Origin: Zoogloea sp.
Lineage (GTDB): Bacteria > Pseudomonadota > Gammaproteobacteria > Burkholderiales > Rhodocyclaceae
Length of the DNA: 61,981 bases
Reading direction: 5' to 3'
NCBI GenBank assembly: GCA_023150095.1
Contig: JAKLLO010000005.1
Span: forward strand, 1-61,981
Shown: positions 16,235 to 24,804 of the stretch, piece after piece
How the letters are laid out: each line of letters starts with the position of its first letter
Position numbering within the stretch: position 1 is the first letter of the stretch
Program-made: the position numbers and the translations under genes
Notes under the pieces: model-generated
Told to the model about the DNA's origin: nothing
The model's database searches: none
What the model saw: the letters and a program-made list of their open reading frames with translations, nothing else

Positions 16235-17394
16235 GCGCGGCCCTCCGCATCCGGCAGGCGCCGGGCCGCCTGTTCCCGCGCATGCTCCATCGCCTGATGC
16301 AGCCGCTCGCGCAGCATCGGCAGCGGCGGCAAGGCCGTGAGGTACTCGCTGACGCGGATGGACTTCGCGTCCAGCTGCAGCAGTTCCACCTGCTCGGCGT
16401 CGGCCGCTGCGCACAAGATCAGGCCGATCGGCGCCTCTTCGCCCGGCGCGCGTTCGTGCTTGTCCAGCCAGCGCAGGTACAGCTCCATCTGGCCGACATG
16501 GGCCGGCTGGAAGGATTCCAGCTTCAGCTCGACAGCGATCAGACGGCGCAGGTGGCGATGGAAGAACAGCAGGTCCAGGTGGAAGTCGTCCTTGCCCACG
16601 CTCATGCGCTTCTGGCGCGCGACGAAGGTGAAGCCGTTGCCCAGCTCCAGCAGCACGCCTTCGATCTCGCGCAGGATGGCGCTTTCCAGATCGCGCTCGC
16701 TGTAGGCGCCTTTCAGCCCCAACAGGTCCAGCAGGTAGGGGTCGCGGAACACGGTGTCGGGGCTCATCTGCCCGTCGCGCAGCTTGCTGATCTCGGCCGA
16801 GATCACAGCCTTCGGCCGCTTCGACAGCGCCGTGCGTTGGTACAGCATGCCGCCGACCTTCTGCCGCAGGGTGCGAACGTCCCAGCGCTCGATGCGACAC
16901 ATCTCGGCGTAGAAGTCGCGGGCGAGCGGGTCCTTGATGGGCAGCAGTTCGACGAAGTGGCTCCAGCTCAATGTTTGCGACAGCGTCGCAAGAATCTTCT
17001 CGTCGGTCATCCACTCGGCAAAGCGCGCCATCCGGGTCAGCGCGGTGTAGTTGAAGCCGGCGCCGAACTCGGTGGTCAATCCTTGCGACACCGTCGCAAG
17101 AATCTGCTTGCCGTAGGCCGCGCGCCCGGCCTGCAGGTTGTCCCGCAGCAGGCGGCCGCCGATCTGCCAGCACAGCAGCGTGTAGGTGGCGTTGGCCGCG
17201 GTGGCCAGCCGCTGGCGCGCCGATTGCACCAGGCTGCGCAAGTCCGAAAGCAGCGCCGAGGGGTCCGTTTCGGTCTTAGCCCTGGATGCGGCCTTTGTGA
17301 CCAGGGCCTTGCCCGACGCAACTCTTGCCCCCTTCGACGCCGGCGTCGCAGGCTTAGCAACGCGGCGGCTGGCGGGCACGGTCGCCTTCTTCAT
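16231..17394 (-). CDS. PDDEXK nuclease-domain protein of the DUF1016 (YhcG) family
   Basis: A 387-residue protein with a Lys/Ala-rich basic start, an N-terminal helical DUF1016 region (YTLLCWQIGGRLLRDN, then LSWSHFVELL) and a C-terminal PDDEXK fold: FHLDLLFFHRHLRRLIAVEL with D274, E289 and K291 as candidate active-site residues. YhcG-type proteins are often found inserted in type I restriction operons. Here the gene is coupled to hsdM by ATGA and to the next gene by GTGA. Likely an accessory nuclease or a regulator of the restriction complex; the role is inference. Confidence 0.85.
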   Translation of the reverse strand: MKKATVPASRRVAKPATPASKGARVASGKALVTKAASRAKTETDPSALLSDLRSLVQSARQRLATAANATYTLLCWQIGGRLLRDNLQAGRAAYGKQILATVSQGLTTEFGAGFNYTALTRMARFAEWMTDEKILATLSQTLSWSHFVELLPIKDPLARDFYAEMCRIERWDVRTLRQKVGGMLYQRTALSKRPKAVISAEISKLRDGQMSPDTVFRDPYLLDLLGLKGAYSERDLESAILREIEGVLLELGNGFTFVARQKRMSVGKDDFHLDLLFFHRHLRRLIAVELKLESFQPAHVGQMELYLRWLDKHERAPGEEAPIGLILCAAADAEQVELLQLDAKSIRVSEYLTALPPLPMLRERLHQAMEHAREQAARRLPDAEGRA

Positions 17395-19697
17395 GCTTCG
17401 GCCTTCGCCACCAACAAGCCGTCCAGCAGGCCTTCGGCCTCCTTCTCGATGGCCAGGATGTCGGCGCTGATCTCGGCCAGCGTGCGCAGCGGCTGCGGCT
17501 TGTAGAAGTGGCGCGTGAAGCTGATCTCGTAGCCGATCTTGGTGGCGTCGTTGTTGACCCAGGCGTCGGGCGTGTAGGGCAGCACCTCGCGGCGGATGAA
17601 GGCTTCGATGCCGCCCTCTTCCAGCAAAGGCACCTGCTCGGTGTCACGCAGGTCGGTATCGGGTTCGTATTCGATGACGCAGGGCTTGCCGGCGTTAACA
17701 GCGTCATACAGGCCCAGCATCGGGTCGGCGGTGAGCTTGCCGGGCTTGTGCACCTTGGCGATGACGGGTGGCGCGGTTTCGACGCGCCAGCTCACGGCCT
17801 TGAGGATCAGCTTCAGCTCGGCGGCCGGCAACTTGGTGCCGGCCTTCTTCAGGGCGGCATCGACGCGGTCGCGGAAGACGTTGTGGTCTTCGAAGAGGCC
17901 ATCGCCCAGCGCCGCACGCAAGGCGGTGGCCACCTCGACCAGGCGGCCATCACGCTTCCAGGTCGTGGGGTCGAGCAGCTTCTTGCGCTTCTTCTCGGGC
18001 AGGCCCTTCTTGCCAGCGCCGCCTTCGTCGTCGGCGTCGTCATCGTCGTCGCTGCCCCAGTCGGCCAGCCGCTTGTCCAGCGCGTCGGCAATCTGGTCGA
18101 AACGACTGAAGAGGTCGTCACCGAACTCTTCGTAGAGCGCGGCGCGCAGGTCTTCGTCACCCGAGGCGAAGCGCAAGGTCTCGATGGCCATCAGCGACAG
18201 CTGGCTGTGCAGTCGAAGCGGACGCTCGACGGTGACCTTCCAGTAGCCGAAGGCCGCGTTCGGAAAGATCTTCGACTCGGCCGTCTCTTTGAAGTCGCGG
18301 AAGGTGCGGCAAATGCGCTCGATGTCGTCAGGCCCCAGCTCGCAGTTCTTCTTGCCCAGGTTCTTGCGCAGCGGCTTGAACCACTGGCTGGCGTCGATCA
18401 GCTGCACCCTGCCCTTGCGGTGCTTGGGCTTGCGGTTGCTCAGCACCCACACGTAGGTGGCGATGCCGGTGTTGTAGAACAGGTTCAGCGGCAGAGCGAC
18501 CAGCGCCTCGACCCAGTCGTTCTCAATCAGCCAGCGGCGAATGTTGCTCTCGCCCTGGCCAGCGTCGCCGGTGAACAGCGACGAGCCGTTGTGCACCTCG
18601 GCGATGCGGCTGCCCAGCGACGAGCTGTGGTTCATCTTCGAGGCCATGTTGACCAGGAAGAGCATCTGGCCGTCGCTGGAGCGGGTGACGAGCGAGAGCT
18701 CCTCGCCGTCGTGCATGACCTTGAAGCGCGGGTCGCGCATGCCGTCCTTGCCGCCCATGGCTTCGAGGTCCTTCTTCCAACTCTTGCCGTAGGGCGGGTT
18801 GGCGACCATGAAGTCGAATTCCTGCCCCGGGAAAGCGTCGTGCGCCAGCGTGGACCACTCGGCACCGCCGACGATGTGGTCGGCGTTCTCGCCCTCCCCC
18901 TTGATCAGCATGTCGGCCTTGCAGATCGCATAGGTCTCGGGGTTGATCTCCTGGCCGTAGAGGCCGCACGTGATCTCCAGGCCACGCTTGTTGCCGATGG
19001 CGGTCAGCGTCTCCTCGGCCACGGTGAGCATGCCGCCGGTGCCGCAGGCATCGTCGTAGAGCAGGTAGGTGCCAGACTTGAGCTGGTCTTCCACGGGCAG
19101 GAACACCAAGTTGGCCATCAGGCGCACGGCGTCGCGCGGCGTCCAGTGCTCGCCTGCCTCTTCGTTGTTGTCCTCGTTGAACTTGCGCACCAGCTCCTCG
19201 AACACCGTGCCCATCGCGTGGTTGTCGATGCCCGCGGGCGAGAGGTCGATGTCGGGGTCGAGGAACTTGTTGATCAGCGTGGCCAGCGCGTCGGCCTTGG
19301 ACAGCGTGGGCAGCTGGTTGCGGAACTTGAAGTTGTCGAGGATGTCCTGGACGTTGGGCGAGAAGCCGTCGAGGTAGTCCTCGAAGTCGGCCAGCAGTTG
19401 CTGCTGGCTGGCGCGCGACTTCAGGTCACGCAGCGTGAAGCGCGAGGTGTTGTAGAACGCCTGGCCAGCGGCATCGGCCAGCGCCGCGCGCTGCTCGGTG
19501 ATCCGAGCCTCGTCGAGCATCTTCTTAGTGTCGAGCACGGCCTGCTTGGTTGGCTCCAGCACCGCATCCAGGCGGCGCAGCACGCACATCGGCAGGATGA
19601 CATCGGGATACTTGCCACGCTTGAAGAGGTCGCGCAGCACATCGTCGGCGATGCCCCAGATGAAGGAGACGATCTTGTTGTGAGTAGCCTGGTCCAC
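17391..19697 (-). CDS. hsdM: Type I restriction DNA methyltransferase subunit HsdM
   Basis: A 768-residue N6-adenine methyltransferase subunit. The N-terminal helical HsdM_N domain is followed by the SAM-binding motif DDACGTGGM at about 215-223 and the catalytic NPPY at about 300-303. A long C-terminal extension (from about 530) contains an acidic linker (SDDDDDADDEGGAGKK) and ends ADILAIEKEAEGLLDGLL. It is longer than classical EcoKI HsdM (529 residues), but this long form is common with N-6 DNA methylase/DUF3489-like tails. It is the first gene of the operon; its start lies 52 bp from the end of rep. Confidence 0.93.
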   Translation of the reverse strand: MDQATHNKIVSFIWGIADDVLRDLFKRGKYPDVILPMCVLRRLDAVLEPTKQAVLDTKKMLDEARITEQRAALADAAGQAFYNTSRFTLRDLKSRASQQQLLADFEDYLDGFSPNVQDILDNFKFRNQLPTLSKADALATLINKFLDPDIDLSPAGIDNHAMGTVFEELVRKFNEDNNEEAGEHWTPRDAVRLMANLVFLPVEDQLKSGTYLLYDDACGTGGMLTVAEETLTAIGNKRGLEITCGLYGQEINPETYAICKADMLIKGEGENADHIVGGAEWSTLAHDAFPGQEFDFMVANPPYGKSWKKDLEAMGGKDGMRDPRFKVMHDGEELSLVTRSSDGQMLFLVNMASKMNHSSSLGSRIAEVHNGSSLFTGDAGQGESNIRRWLIENDWVEALVALPLNLFYNTGIATYVWVLSNRKPKHRKGRVQLIDASQWFKPLRKNLGKKNCELGPDDIERICRTFRDFKETAESKIFPNAAFGYWKVTVERPLRLHSQLSLMAIETLRFASGDEDLRAALYEEFGDDLFSRFDQIADALDKRLADWGSDDDDDADDEGGAGKKGLPEKKRKKLLDPTTWKRDGRLVEVATALRAALGDGLFEDHNVFRDRVDAALKKAGTKLPAAELKLILKAVSWRVETAPPVIAKVHKPGKLTADPMLGLYDAVNAGKPCVIEYEPDTDLRDTEQVPLLEEGGIEAFIRREVLPYTPDAWVNNDATKIGYEISFTRHFYKPQPLRTLAEISADILAIEKEAEGLLDGLLVAKAEA

Positions 19698-19748
19698 TAC
19701 GCGGGCACCTTCTTGTTCTGATGGCTGGTGGTGATCATGGGCAGCATG

Positions 19749-21119
19749 TCATGGCTCGCGGTTCATCGCGAACTCGAGCAGCTGCTTGTCGGTAACCTCA
19801 CCGGGCCACATCGTGGAAGCAAGCCAGCGGTAGAAGGAACTTGCCGCGATGCGGCTTTTCACGCCATCGCGGCGCCATGCCTTCGCGATGGGCGACGCCA
19901 GCTCGCCGACGCGCTCCTCTTCGAAGCGGGCGATATGCCCTGCTCTCTCAGCGTCGGGCATCTCCTCGAACAAGGACTTCGCCTCGGCGGACTTGAAGTG
20001 TTGCCACTCCTCGCGAAGACGCTGGAGCCGCTCGTCCATGCTTGGGCGTGGAACGGCAACATCGGACGGCGGCTTGCCGCCCTCCCCTTCGCCGGCGTAC
20101 TGCTTCTTCAAGGCATCACGCAAGTACGCCGCCGGCGAGTTCAGCGGCGGCAGCGTCGAGTTCTTCATGCGCTGCTCGACGTGCTCGACCGCCGCGCGCA
20201 GGACGCCCTCGTCGGTGACCGCATACAGGTCCTGGGCATCGGTTCGCTTGAAGCCCAGGGTGATGACGCGCTCGACCAATTCCAGGTCGAAGACGTTTTT
20301 GGCCGAGTCGCGCAGACCGGCCAGGCTGACCTGCGGCTTCGGAAGCACCCGGAACTGCAGCTCTTCAACTTTGCGGCCGCGCTTGTGCTCAACGATTTCA
20401 AGCTTGAAGTCTTCGCACAGCGTGTCCAGTTCGGCGAGGGCCTTCTTGATGGTGTCGCGGTGCAGGATGCGGTAGTCGACTGTGGTGATGTCGCTTCGGC
20501 CTGTCAGGACGGAGGCCCACCAGATCACGTCCTCCCGCATGGTCAGCCGGCCCGGCGATGTGAGGTAGCGTGCACCGAGCTCGTAGAGCACCGAGGCCGC
20601 GTAGCTGCGCATCTGCGAGCTAATCTCCAGAAGCACCCTCGTGTACTGCGCCGGTTTGACCAGGCGCTCACGGATGGGCTGTGGGTAGGTCCACGTGATG
20701 GTGCAGGCCTGACCACGTCCGGGCTCGTCGATTACAACGGGGCCCAGCAACTGTGTGGACGTCCATTGCCGGGCCTGGCCGCCGCTGGTGTGCCATTCGA
20801 TGGTGGTGGCCTGCATGTCGCGGATGTGCGACTTCAGAAGCTCGGTGTTGTTAGACGTGAAGCGGGCGTCATCGATGAGCTCTGACAGCAGGATCGAGTA
20901 GGTCGGATTTTCGACGCCCTGCTGCTGTGCGTGGTACAGGAAGACGTTGTAGATCCGCCTGGACAGCAGTGTCAGCTTCCCGCGCTTTGGGCGAATGGCG
21001 ATGGCTTCGTTGGCTTTGGCAACGGCTTGATCTTCGGGACGTGTGGCAACCTCCGATGATCTCGGTGATCTAGGCTTCGCCGCGGTCGGGGCCTGTTGAT
21101 CGATCTCTTCGTGCCCCAT
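19749..21119 (-). CDS. Plasmid replication initiation protein (RepB/Rep_3 family)
   Basis: A 456-residue initiator with the two-winged-helix Rep_3 pattern: KLTLLSRRIYNVFLYHAQQQ at about 50-70 (start of WH1), ARQWTSTQLLGPVVIDEPGR, then YLTSPGRLTMREDVIWWASV and a WH2 with RDTIKKALAELDTLCEDFKL. The C-terminal third is an extra helical region of unknown role. ATG 21119 is used because GGAAAGG lies 5 bases before it. Upstream (21304-21561) are direct and inverted repeats that fit Rep binding. The gene diverges from parA, the common layout of low-copy plasmid backbones. It probably represses its own promoter. Confidence 0.83.
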   Translation of the reverse strand: MGHEEIDQQAPTAAKPRSPRSSEVATRPEDQAVAKANEAIAIRPKRGKLTLLSRRIYNVFLYHAQQQGVENPTYSILLSELIDDARFTSNNTELLKSHIRDMQATTIEWHTSGGQARQWTSTQLLGPVVIDEPGRGQACTITWTYPQPIRERLVKPAQYTRVLLEISSQMRSYAASVLYELGARYLTSPGRLTMREDVIWWASVLTGRSDITTVDYRILHRDTIKKALAELDTLCEDFKLEIVEHKRGRKVEELQFRVLPKPQVSLAGLRDSAKNVFDLELVERVITLGFKRTDAQDLYAVTDEGVLRAAVEHVEQRMKNSTLPPLNSPAAYLRDALKKQYAGEGEGGKPPSDVAVPRPSMDERLQRLREEWQHFKSAEAKSLFEEMPDAERAGHIARFEEERVGELASPIAKAWRRDGVKSRIAASSFYRWLASTMWPGEVTDKQLLEFAMNREP

Positions 21120-21303
21120 CGGCACCTTTCCAGAAAAGCTTGGCTGCCATGTTGGCTTTGAATTGTGATTGTGTCAATTCACAGAAGAGCACGGTGGCGC
21201 CGAAGGCGCGGCCTTGAGGATTTGAAGAAGAACACTTGAGAGCTTGAAGACTTGGTCGGCCAGAAAAGCGTTCTGAGTCAGTGGCTTAGAGCTTTTCTGC
21301 CGA

Positions 21304-21561
21304 GTGGATATGGGGTAGTCGCGGAGAGTATTTGGGGATCTCGGGCTGTGGATATGGGGTAGTGAGGGCCGGAAGTGGAGAGTCTTTGGGGATGTCGGTG
21401 AGTGGACTTGGGGATCTGGCCAGTTTGGTACGACCGAAATGCTGAATTTGGTACGACTTAAAGCTCGCGTGGCTCTGATTCGGCCCGGGCTGGCGTCGAG
21501 GTTCCCCAAATCTCCTCACAGTTTGGGTCGGGCGTTCGGGCTGTTCCCCAAAGACTCTCAC
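21304..21561. other. Candidate replication origin with iterons
   Basis: The 550-bp gap between rep and parA holds two families of repeats. GTGGATATGGGGTAGT occurs at 21304-21319 and 21348-21363. GGAGAGTNTTTGGGGAT occurs at 21323 and 21377, with a related GTGGACTTGGGGATCT at 21402, and in inverted form at 21502-21519 and 21544-21561. The share TTGGGGA core and roughly 20-22 bp steps are typical iterons. TTTGGTACGAC is also repeated, at 21424 and 21447 (23-bp step). Confidence 0.75.
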
Positions 21562-21614
21562 TGATCGTAGAAGAACCTCACGCCTTTGGACGCCTCAGTC
21601 CCGTACCGCTGAAA

Positions 21615-21657
21615 TTTACCGAGTCTCTGCTTTTCGGTAAACTAGACGGATTCCGTC
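21615..21657 (+). promoter_or_regulatory. parA promoter with embedded inverted repeats
   Basis: TTTACC (21615-21620), 17 bp, TAAACT (21638-21643) can serve as a sigma70 promoter. TTTACCGA/TCGGTAAA (21615-21622, 21634-21641) overlaps both elements and GACGGATTCCGTC (21645-21657) is palindromic, so autorepression by ParA is likely. Confidence 0.55.
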
Positions 21658-21672
21658 GAATGAGAGTCTACC

Positions 21673-22929
21673 GTGGCAACTGCGGCATCTTCCACTTCAC
21701 CGCTCGAGGGCGCTGGCAACCAGGTTGCCACTCCCGGCCCTTCGCCCGCAGCTGCACCGCGGGCTGTGATCGATATGGCCAGGATCCAGGCGCTTGCGAC
21801 GCGCGCTGGGAGCATGGTGGAGCAGATACGCGCCAGGTTGCTGGAGCCTGAAGCCCGGAAGATGTCGCCGCTCTACTCTGCTTCTCAGATTGCGACCCTG
21901 TGTGGCGTCGACAAGGCGCATGTCAACTATCGCATTTCGAAGAGCGACTTGCCTTCGGGCAAGTTGACCCCGACCGGAGGCAAGCGCGAGTTCACGCTCG
22001 CTGAAGCGCGCCAATGGACCCGAGCCTATCGGACCGAGAAGATGCGGCCAGCTGGGCAGCGAGCAATCTGCATCGCGGTCGCCAACTTCAAAGGCGGGGT
22101 CTCCAAGACCACAAGCGCGATGATCCTTGCGCAAGGGCTTAGCTTGCGTGGTCACAGGGTTCTGGCCATCGACATCGATCCTCAAGGATCGTTGACCACG
22201 TTGCATGGCGTTCTTCCTGAAGCTGAGGTGGACGAGGAGATGACGATTGCACCGCTGTGCAATGGAACTTCAGACGACATCACGCCCGCGATCCGCTCAA
22301 CGTACTGGGACGGCATTGATCTGGTCGCAGCGGCGCCATTCTTGTTCGGGGCCGAGTTCGCCCTGCCCGCCCGCCAAATGAATGAGCCGGGCTCACGATT
22401 CTGGGACGTGCTCAATGGAGGGTTGGAGCCGGTTCGGAATCTGTACGACGTGATCGTCATCGACACGCCGCCTGCTCTTTCCTACGTCACCATCAATGGA
22501 CTTTGGGCCGCCGACGGAATAGTCGTTCCTGTCCCTCCCTCAGGGCTGGATTTCGCAAGCTCAGCGCAGTTCTGGTCCCTGCTTGCCGATCTTGGGGGCA
22601 ACCTGGACAAGCAGGAACAGGCAGGCGTTCGCAAGGTGTTCGACTTCCTGCACGTGCTGCTCAGCCGTGTCGACCAGGCTGATGCGGCCTCGCCTGCGGT
22701 GCGGCAGTGGATCCAGGCTACCTACGGCGAGTTCGTGTTGCCCGTTGAGATTCCCAAGACCTCTGTCACCAGCAACAAGTCTGCGGAGTTCGCGACGGTA
22801 TACGACGTGCAGAAGTACGACGGGTCGGCCAAGACCTACAAGCGTGCAGTAGATGCCTATGACCGATTTGTTGACTTGATCGAAGAGTCCGTCGTCGAGG
22901 CGTGGCGCACGCGGCGGGCGGCGTCATGA
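21673..22929 (+). CDS. parA: ParA partition ATPase with N-terminal HTH (type Ia)
   Basis: A 418-residue type Ia partition ATPase. An N-terminal extension of about 125 residues carries a DNA-binding domain (LYSASQIATLCGVDKAHVNY), used in this class for autoregulation. The deviant Walker A is FKGGVSKTTSA (about 138-148), with A' motif AIDIDPQGSL and Walker B DVIVIDTPPAL. GTG start at 21673 fits the spacing from the promoter at 21615. A parS-like palindrome lies inside the coding sequence at 21714-21730 and encodes part of the extension. parB follows after 163 bp that contain two more palindromes. It moves the replicon by nucleoid-bound gradients with ParB. Confidence 0.9.
   Translation: MATAASSTSPLEGAGNQVATPGPSPAAAPRAVIDMARIQALATRAGSMVEQIRARLLEPEARKMSPLYSASQIATLCGVDKAHVNYRISKSDLPSGKLTPTGGKREFTLAEARQWTRAYRTEKMRPAGQRAICIAVANFKGGVSKTTSAMILAQGLSLRGHRVLAIDIDPQGSLTTLHGVLPEAEVDEEMTIAPLCNGTSDDITPAIRSTYWDGIDLVAAAPFLFGAEFALPARQMNEPGSRFWDVLNGGLEPVRNLYDVIVIDTPPALSYVTINGLWAADGIVVPVPPSGLDFASSAQFWSLLADLGGNLDKQEQAGVRKVFDFLHVLLSRVDQADAASPAVRQWIQATYGEFVLPVEIPKTSVTSNKSAEFATVYDVQKYDGSAKTYKRAVDAYDRFVDLIEESVVEAWRTRRAAS
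21714..21730. promoter_or_regulatory. parS-like palindrome 1 (inside parA)
   Basis: TGGCAACCAGGTTGCCA, 8-base arms around one base. First of four near-identical palindromes clustered around parAB, fitting a ParB-binding centromere site. Confidence 0.7.
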
Positions 22930-22942
22930 AGTGCCTTGAGTC

Positions 22943-23010
22943 TGGCAACCTGGTTGCCAACGCGCACGAAATCGGCGTCTGCCTGGAGCCCGTGGCAACC
23001 TGGTTGCCAC
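22943..23010. promoter_or_regulatory. parS-like palindromes 2 and 3 (between parA and parB)
   Basis: TGGCAACCTGGTTGCCA at 22943-22959 and again at 22993-23009, 50 bp apart on centres, in the spacer between parA and parB. The second extends to GTGGCAACCTGGTTGCCAC. They differ from sites 1 and 4 only in the central base. Confidence 0.75.
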
Positions 23011-23092
23011 GGGGCGGGATCTTGGGAATCCGCCAAGAGCTGGATGACGACAGGCAACGCGAACTCCGATGGAACGATGGAAGGGCACTGCA

Positions 23093-24160
23093 ATGAGTAC
23101 GAAGTCGAAGCTCTTGGCGATGACCGAAAATCTGCAACTGCCGCCAGAGACTGTTCCTGCGGCGCCGACGATCGACGCGTTGTCGAGTGGGGCCGCTGAC
23201 AAGATTGACGGGTCTCCACAGAACACCAAGTTCCCACCGGTGACTTCTGGGCCGGTCGCGAGAACAGGCCCTGGCCAGATGCTGCAGTTTCGCGGCCAGA
23301 TGCTTGCTGTCGAAGGTGAGCTTGGAAAGCTGCGCGACCAGCTCAAGGAGCACGAGGGCTCGACGCCAACCAAGAAGCTCGACCCGCAGTCTGTCTTGCC
23401 AAGCCGATGGGCCAATCGGCATCCGGACTCGTTCAATACAGCGGAGTTCGCAAGGCTCAAGCAGGACATTGAGTTGGCCGGGGGCAACGTCCAGCCGATC
23501 TCTGTTCGCGCACTCAGCGACCGGCCCGGGAAGTACGAAATCGTTTTCGGACATCGCCGGCACCGCGCCTGCAGCGAACTGGGCATCCCGGTTCTCGCCA
23601 CGGTCGATACGAGCGCGGTGTCGGACCACGACTTGTTCTCGGCGATGGACCGCGAGAACCGGGAGCGCGCCGATCTGTCGCCCTTCGAGCAGGGCACGAT
23701 GTATCGCCGCGCGCTCGACGAGAAGCTCTATCCATCCAACCGCCGATTGGCTGAGGCGCTGGGCGTCTCCCACACATGGGTCGCCAACGTCCTGTTGGTG
23801 GCGGACCTCCCGGCCCCGGTTGTCGAGTGTTTCCGGTCCCCACTGGATATACAGCACCGCCACGCCAAGACGATCGCTACGGCGCTCGAAGCCGACAGGA
23901 AGGCGGTGCTGCGGCGCGCCGAAAAGCTTCGAGCACTGGAGCGACCGAGAACAGCGACGGCCGTCGTTTCGGCACTCGTCGGGACGGCCACGGAGACCGC
24001 AGAGCCCACCCACCAGCCGTTGGAAGTTGGAGGCAAGCAAGTGGGTCGTTGGTCAAAAGACAGGGCAGGGCGGTTGAACATTCAGATCGACTCTGCCCAT
24101 CTTGACGATGACGGCCACCTTGTCGTGCTGAAGTCGATCGAGGCAGCCCTGAAGCGCTAG
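23093..24160 (+). CDS. parB: ParB centromere-binding protein
   Basis: A 355-residue ParB. The N-terminal 100 residues are a linker region presumed to contact ParA. The nuclease-like CTPase domain contains the Arg patch GHRRHRACSEL (family form GERRxRA) and the NRERADLSPFEQG block. A helix-turn-helix follows (RRLAEALGVSHTWVANVLLV). The C-terminal dimerisation region ends DDDGHLVVLKSIEAALKR. ATG 23093 is preferred over 23069 because GGAAGGG lies 8 bases before it. Four palindromes nearby are the probable binding sites. The Arg-patch variant GHRRHR is still expected to be active. Confidence 0.9.
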   Translation: MSTKSKLLAMTENLQLPPETVPAAPTIDALSSGAADKIDGSPQNTKFPPVTSGPVARTGPGQMLQFRGQMLAVEGELGKLRDQLKEHEGSTPTKKLDPQSVLPSRWANRHPDSFNTAEFARLKQDIELAGGNVQPISVRALSDRPGKYEIVFGHRRHRACSELGIPVLATVDTSAVSDHDLFSAMDRENRERADLSPFEQGTMYRRALDEKLYPSNRRLAEALGVSHTWVANVLLVADLPAPVVECFRSPLDIQHRHAKTIATALEADRKAVLRRAEKLRALERPRTATAVVSALVGTATETAEPTHQPLEVGGKQVGRWSKDRAGRLNIQIDSAHLDDDGHLVVLKSIEAALKR

Positions 24161-24172
24161 CTTCACGAGCAC

Positions 24173-24189
24173 TGGCAACCAGGTTGCCA
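24173..24189. promoter_or_regulatory. parS-like palindrome 4 (after parB)
   Basis: TGGCAACCAGGTTGCCA, identical to site 1, 12 bp after the parB stop. The rest of the gap up to 24407 shows no convincing gene. Confidence 0.7.
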
Positions 24190-24407
24190 CGGCAGACACG
24201 GCCTTAGAGCTGCCGGTACCGGCGCGCCGCACCTCAACGACGGCGCCATGGCCCGGCCAATAGCGGCCCGAACAAACCTTTGGCTGAACCGCGTCACAGG
24301 GGCAAAAAGTGTTGCTCCAAGAAAGAGGGCAATGCAGGTGCCGTCTGCGGCCAAGAGCGCTAGGCGCCGCAGTGAACTCGACAGTGGCGCGCGGGCCCCA
24401 TTCGAGA

Positions 24408-24542
24408 CTACCAGTCGGGGTTTTGTCCGGGCCAGGCGACGCCCATGCGATCCATCAGCTCCTCGGTCGCGCCCGCTGGGCTCTCGTCGGCGCCGCGGTG
24501 CTCGGGCACACGCCATTCGCCCTTGTCATTTACTCGCGTCAT
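24408..24542 (-). CDS. Possible 44-residue protein
   Basis: A short frame beginning MTRVNDKGEWRVPEHRGADE and ending WPGQNPDW. Composition is hydrophilic and does not look like random GC-rich translation. A strong 8-base-arm palindrome lies just upstream of its ATG and overlaps a GATAAT -10-like word, so it may be a self-controlled small gene or the stub of a longer one. No family recognised. Confidence 0.35.
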   Translation of the reverse strand: MTRVNDKGEWRVPEHRGADESPAGATEELMDRMGVAWPGQNPDW

Positions 24543-24545
24543 ATA

Positions 24546-24567
24546 CATGATAAGGTTTATTATCATG
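24546..24567. promoter_or_regulatory. AT-rich palindrome, candidate operator
   Basis: CATGATAA/TTATCATG with a 6-base centre. It is markedly AT-rich against its surroundings and lies between the small minus-strand ORF and the plus-strand genes from 24646, where it could serve a divergent promoter. Confidence 0.5.
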
Positions 24568-24645
24568 CTGCTGAAAAACGACCAACTTGTAAGGGGGTTG
24601 CCTGGTGACCCCGCGCCAAGTACCTGATCCACAAGGATTTCCGCG

Positions 24646-24804
24646 ATGAACCCCACTCCAGGCCCTGACCAGGCGATCCAGCGCCCGAAGCGGCGCTCGT
24701 GCGGTCGGCACGAGCCGACGCCCCTGTCGATCGAGGGGGCCAAGGCCGGAGATGGCATCCAGGTGCCCGCCGCTGCCTTGGGCGACCTGAACGCCGGGCC
24801 ATGA
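24646..24804 (+). CDS. Small leader ORF coupled to the HD-domain gene
   Basis: A 52-residue frame (MNPTPGPDQAIQRPKRRSCG at the start) with AAGGA 10 bases before the ATG. Its TGA overlaps the ATG of the HD-domain gene (ATGA at 24801), so it is translated together with it. The composition is Pro/Arg-rich and no domain is seen. It could be a true small protein or simply a coupling leader. Confidence 0.45.
   Translation: MNPTPGPDQAIQRPKRRSCGRHEPTPLSIEGAKAGDGIQVPAAALGDLNAGP

Noticed and set aside
17508-19721. 737-codon plus-strand frame opposite hsdM
   Set aside because: Shadow of hsdM; the translation is low-complexity with no motif.
21714-24189. Palindromes as KorB or Xer/dif sites
   Set aside because: The sequence does not match the KorB operator or dif as I know them, and clustering around parAB fits ParB sites better.
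24163-24516. 117-codon minus-strand frame after parB
   Set aside because: It ends inside a parS-like palindrome and is Arg/Pro-rich in the manner of random GC-rich translation.
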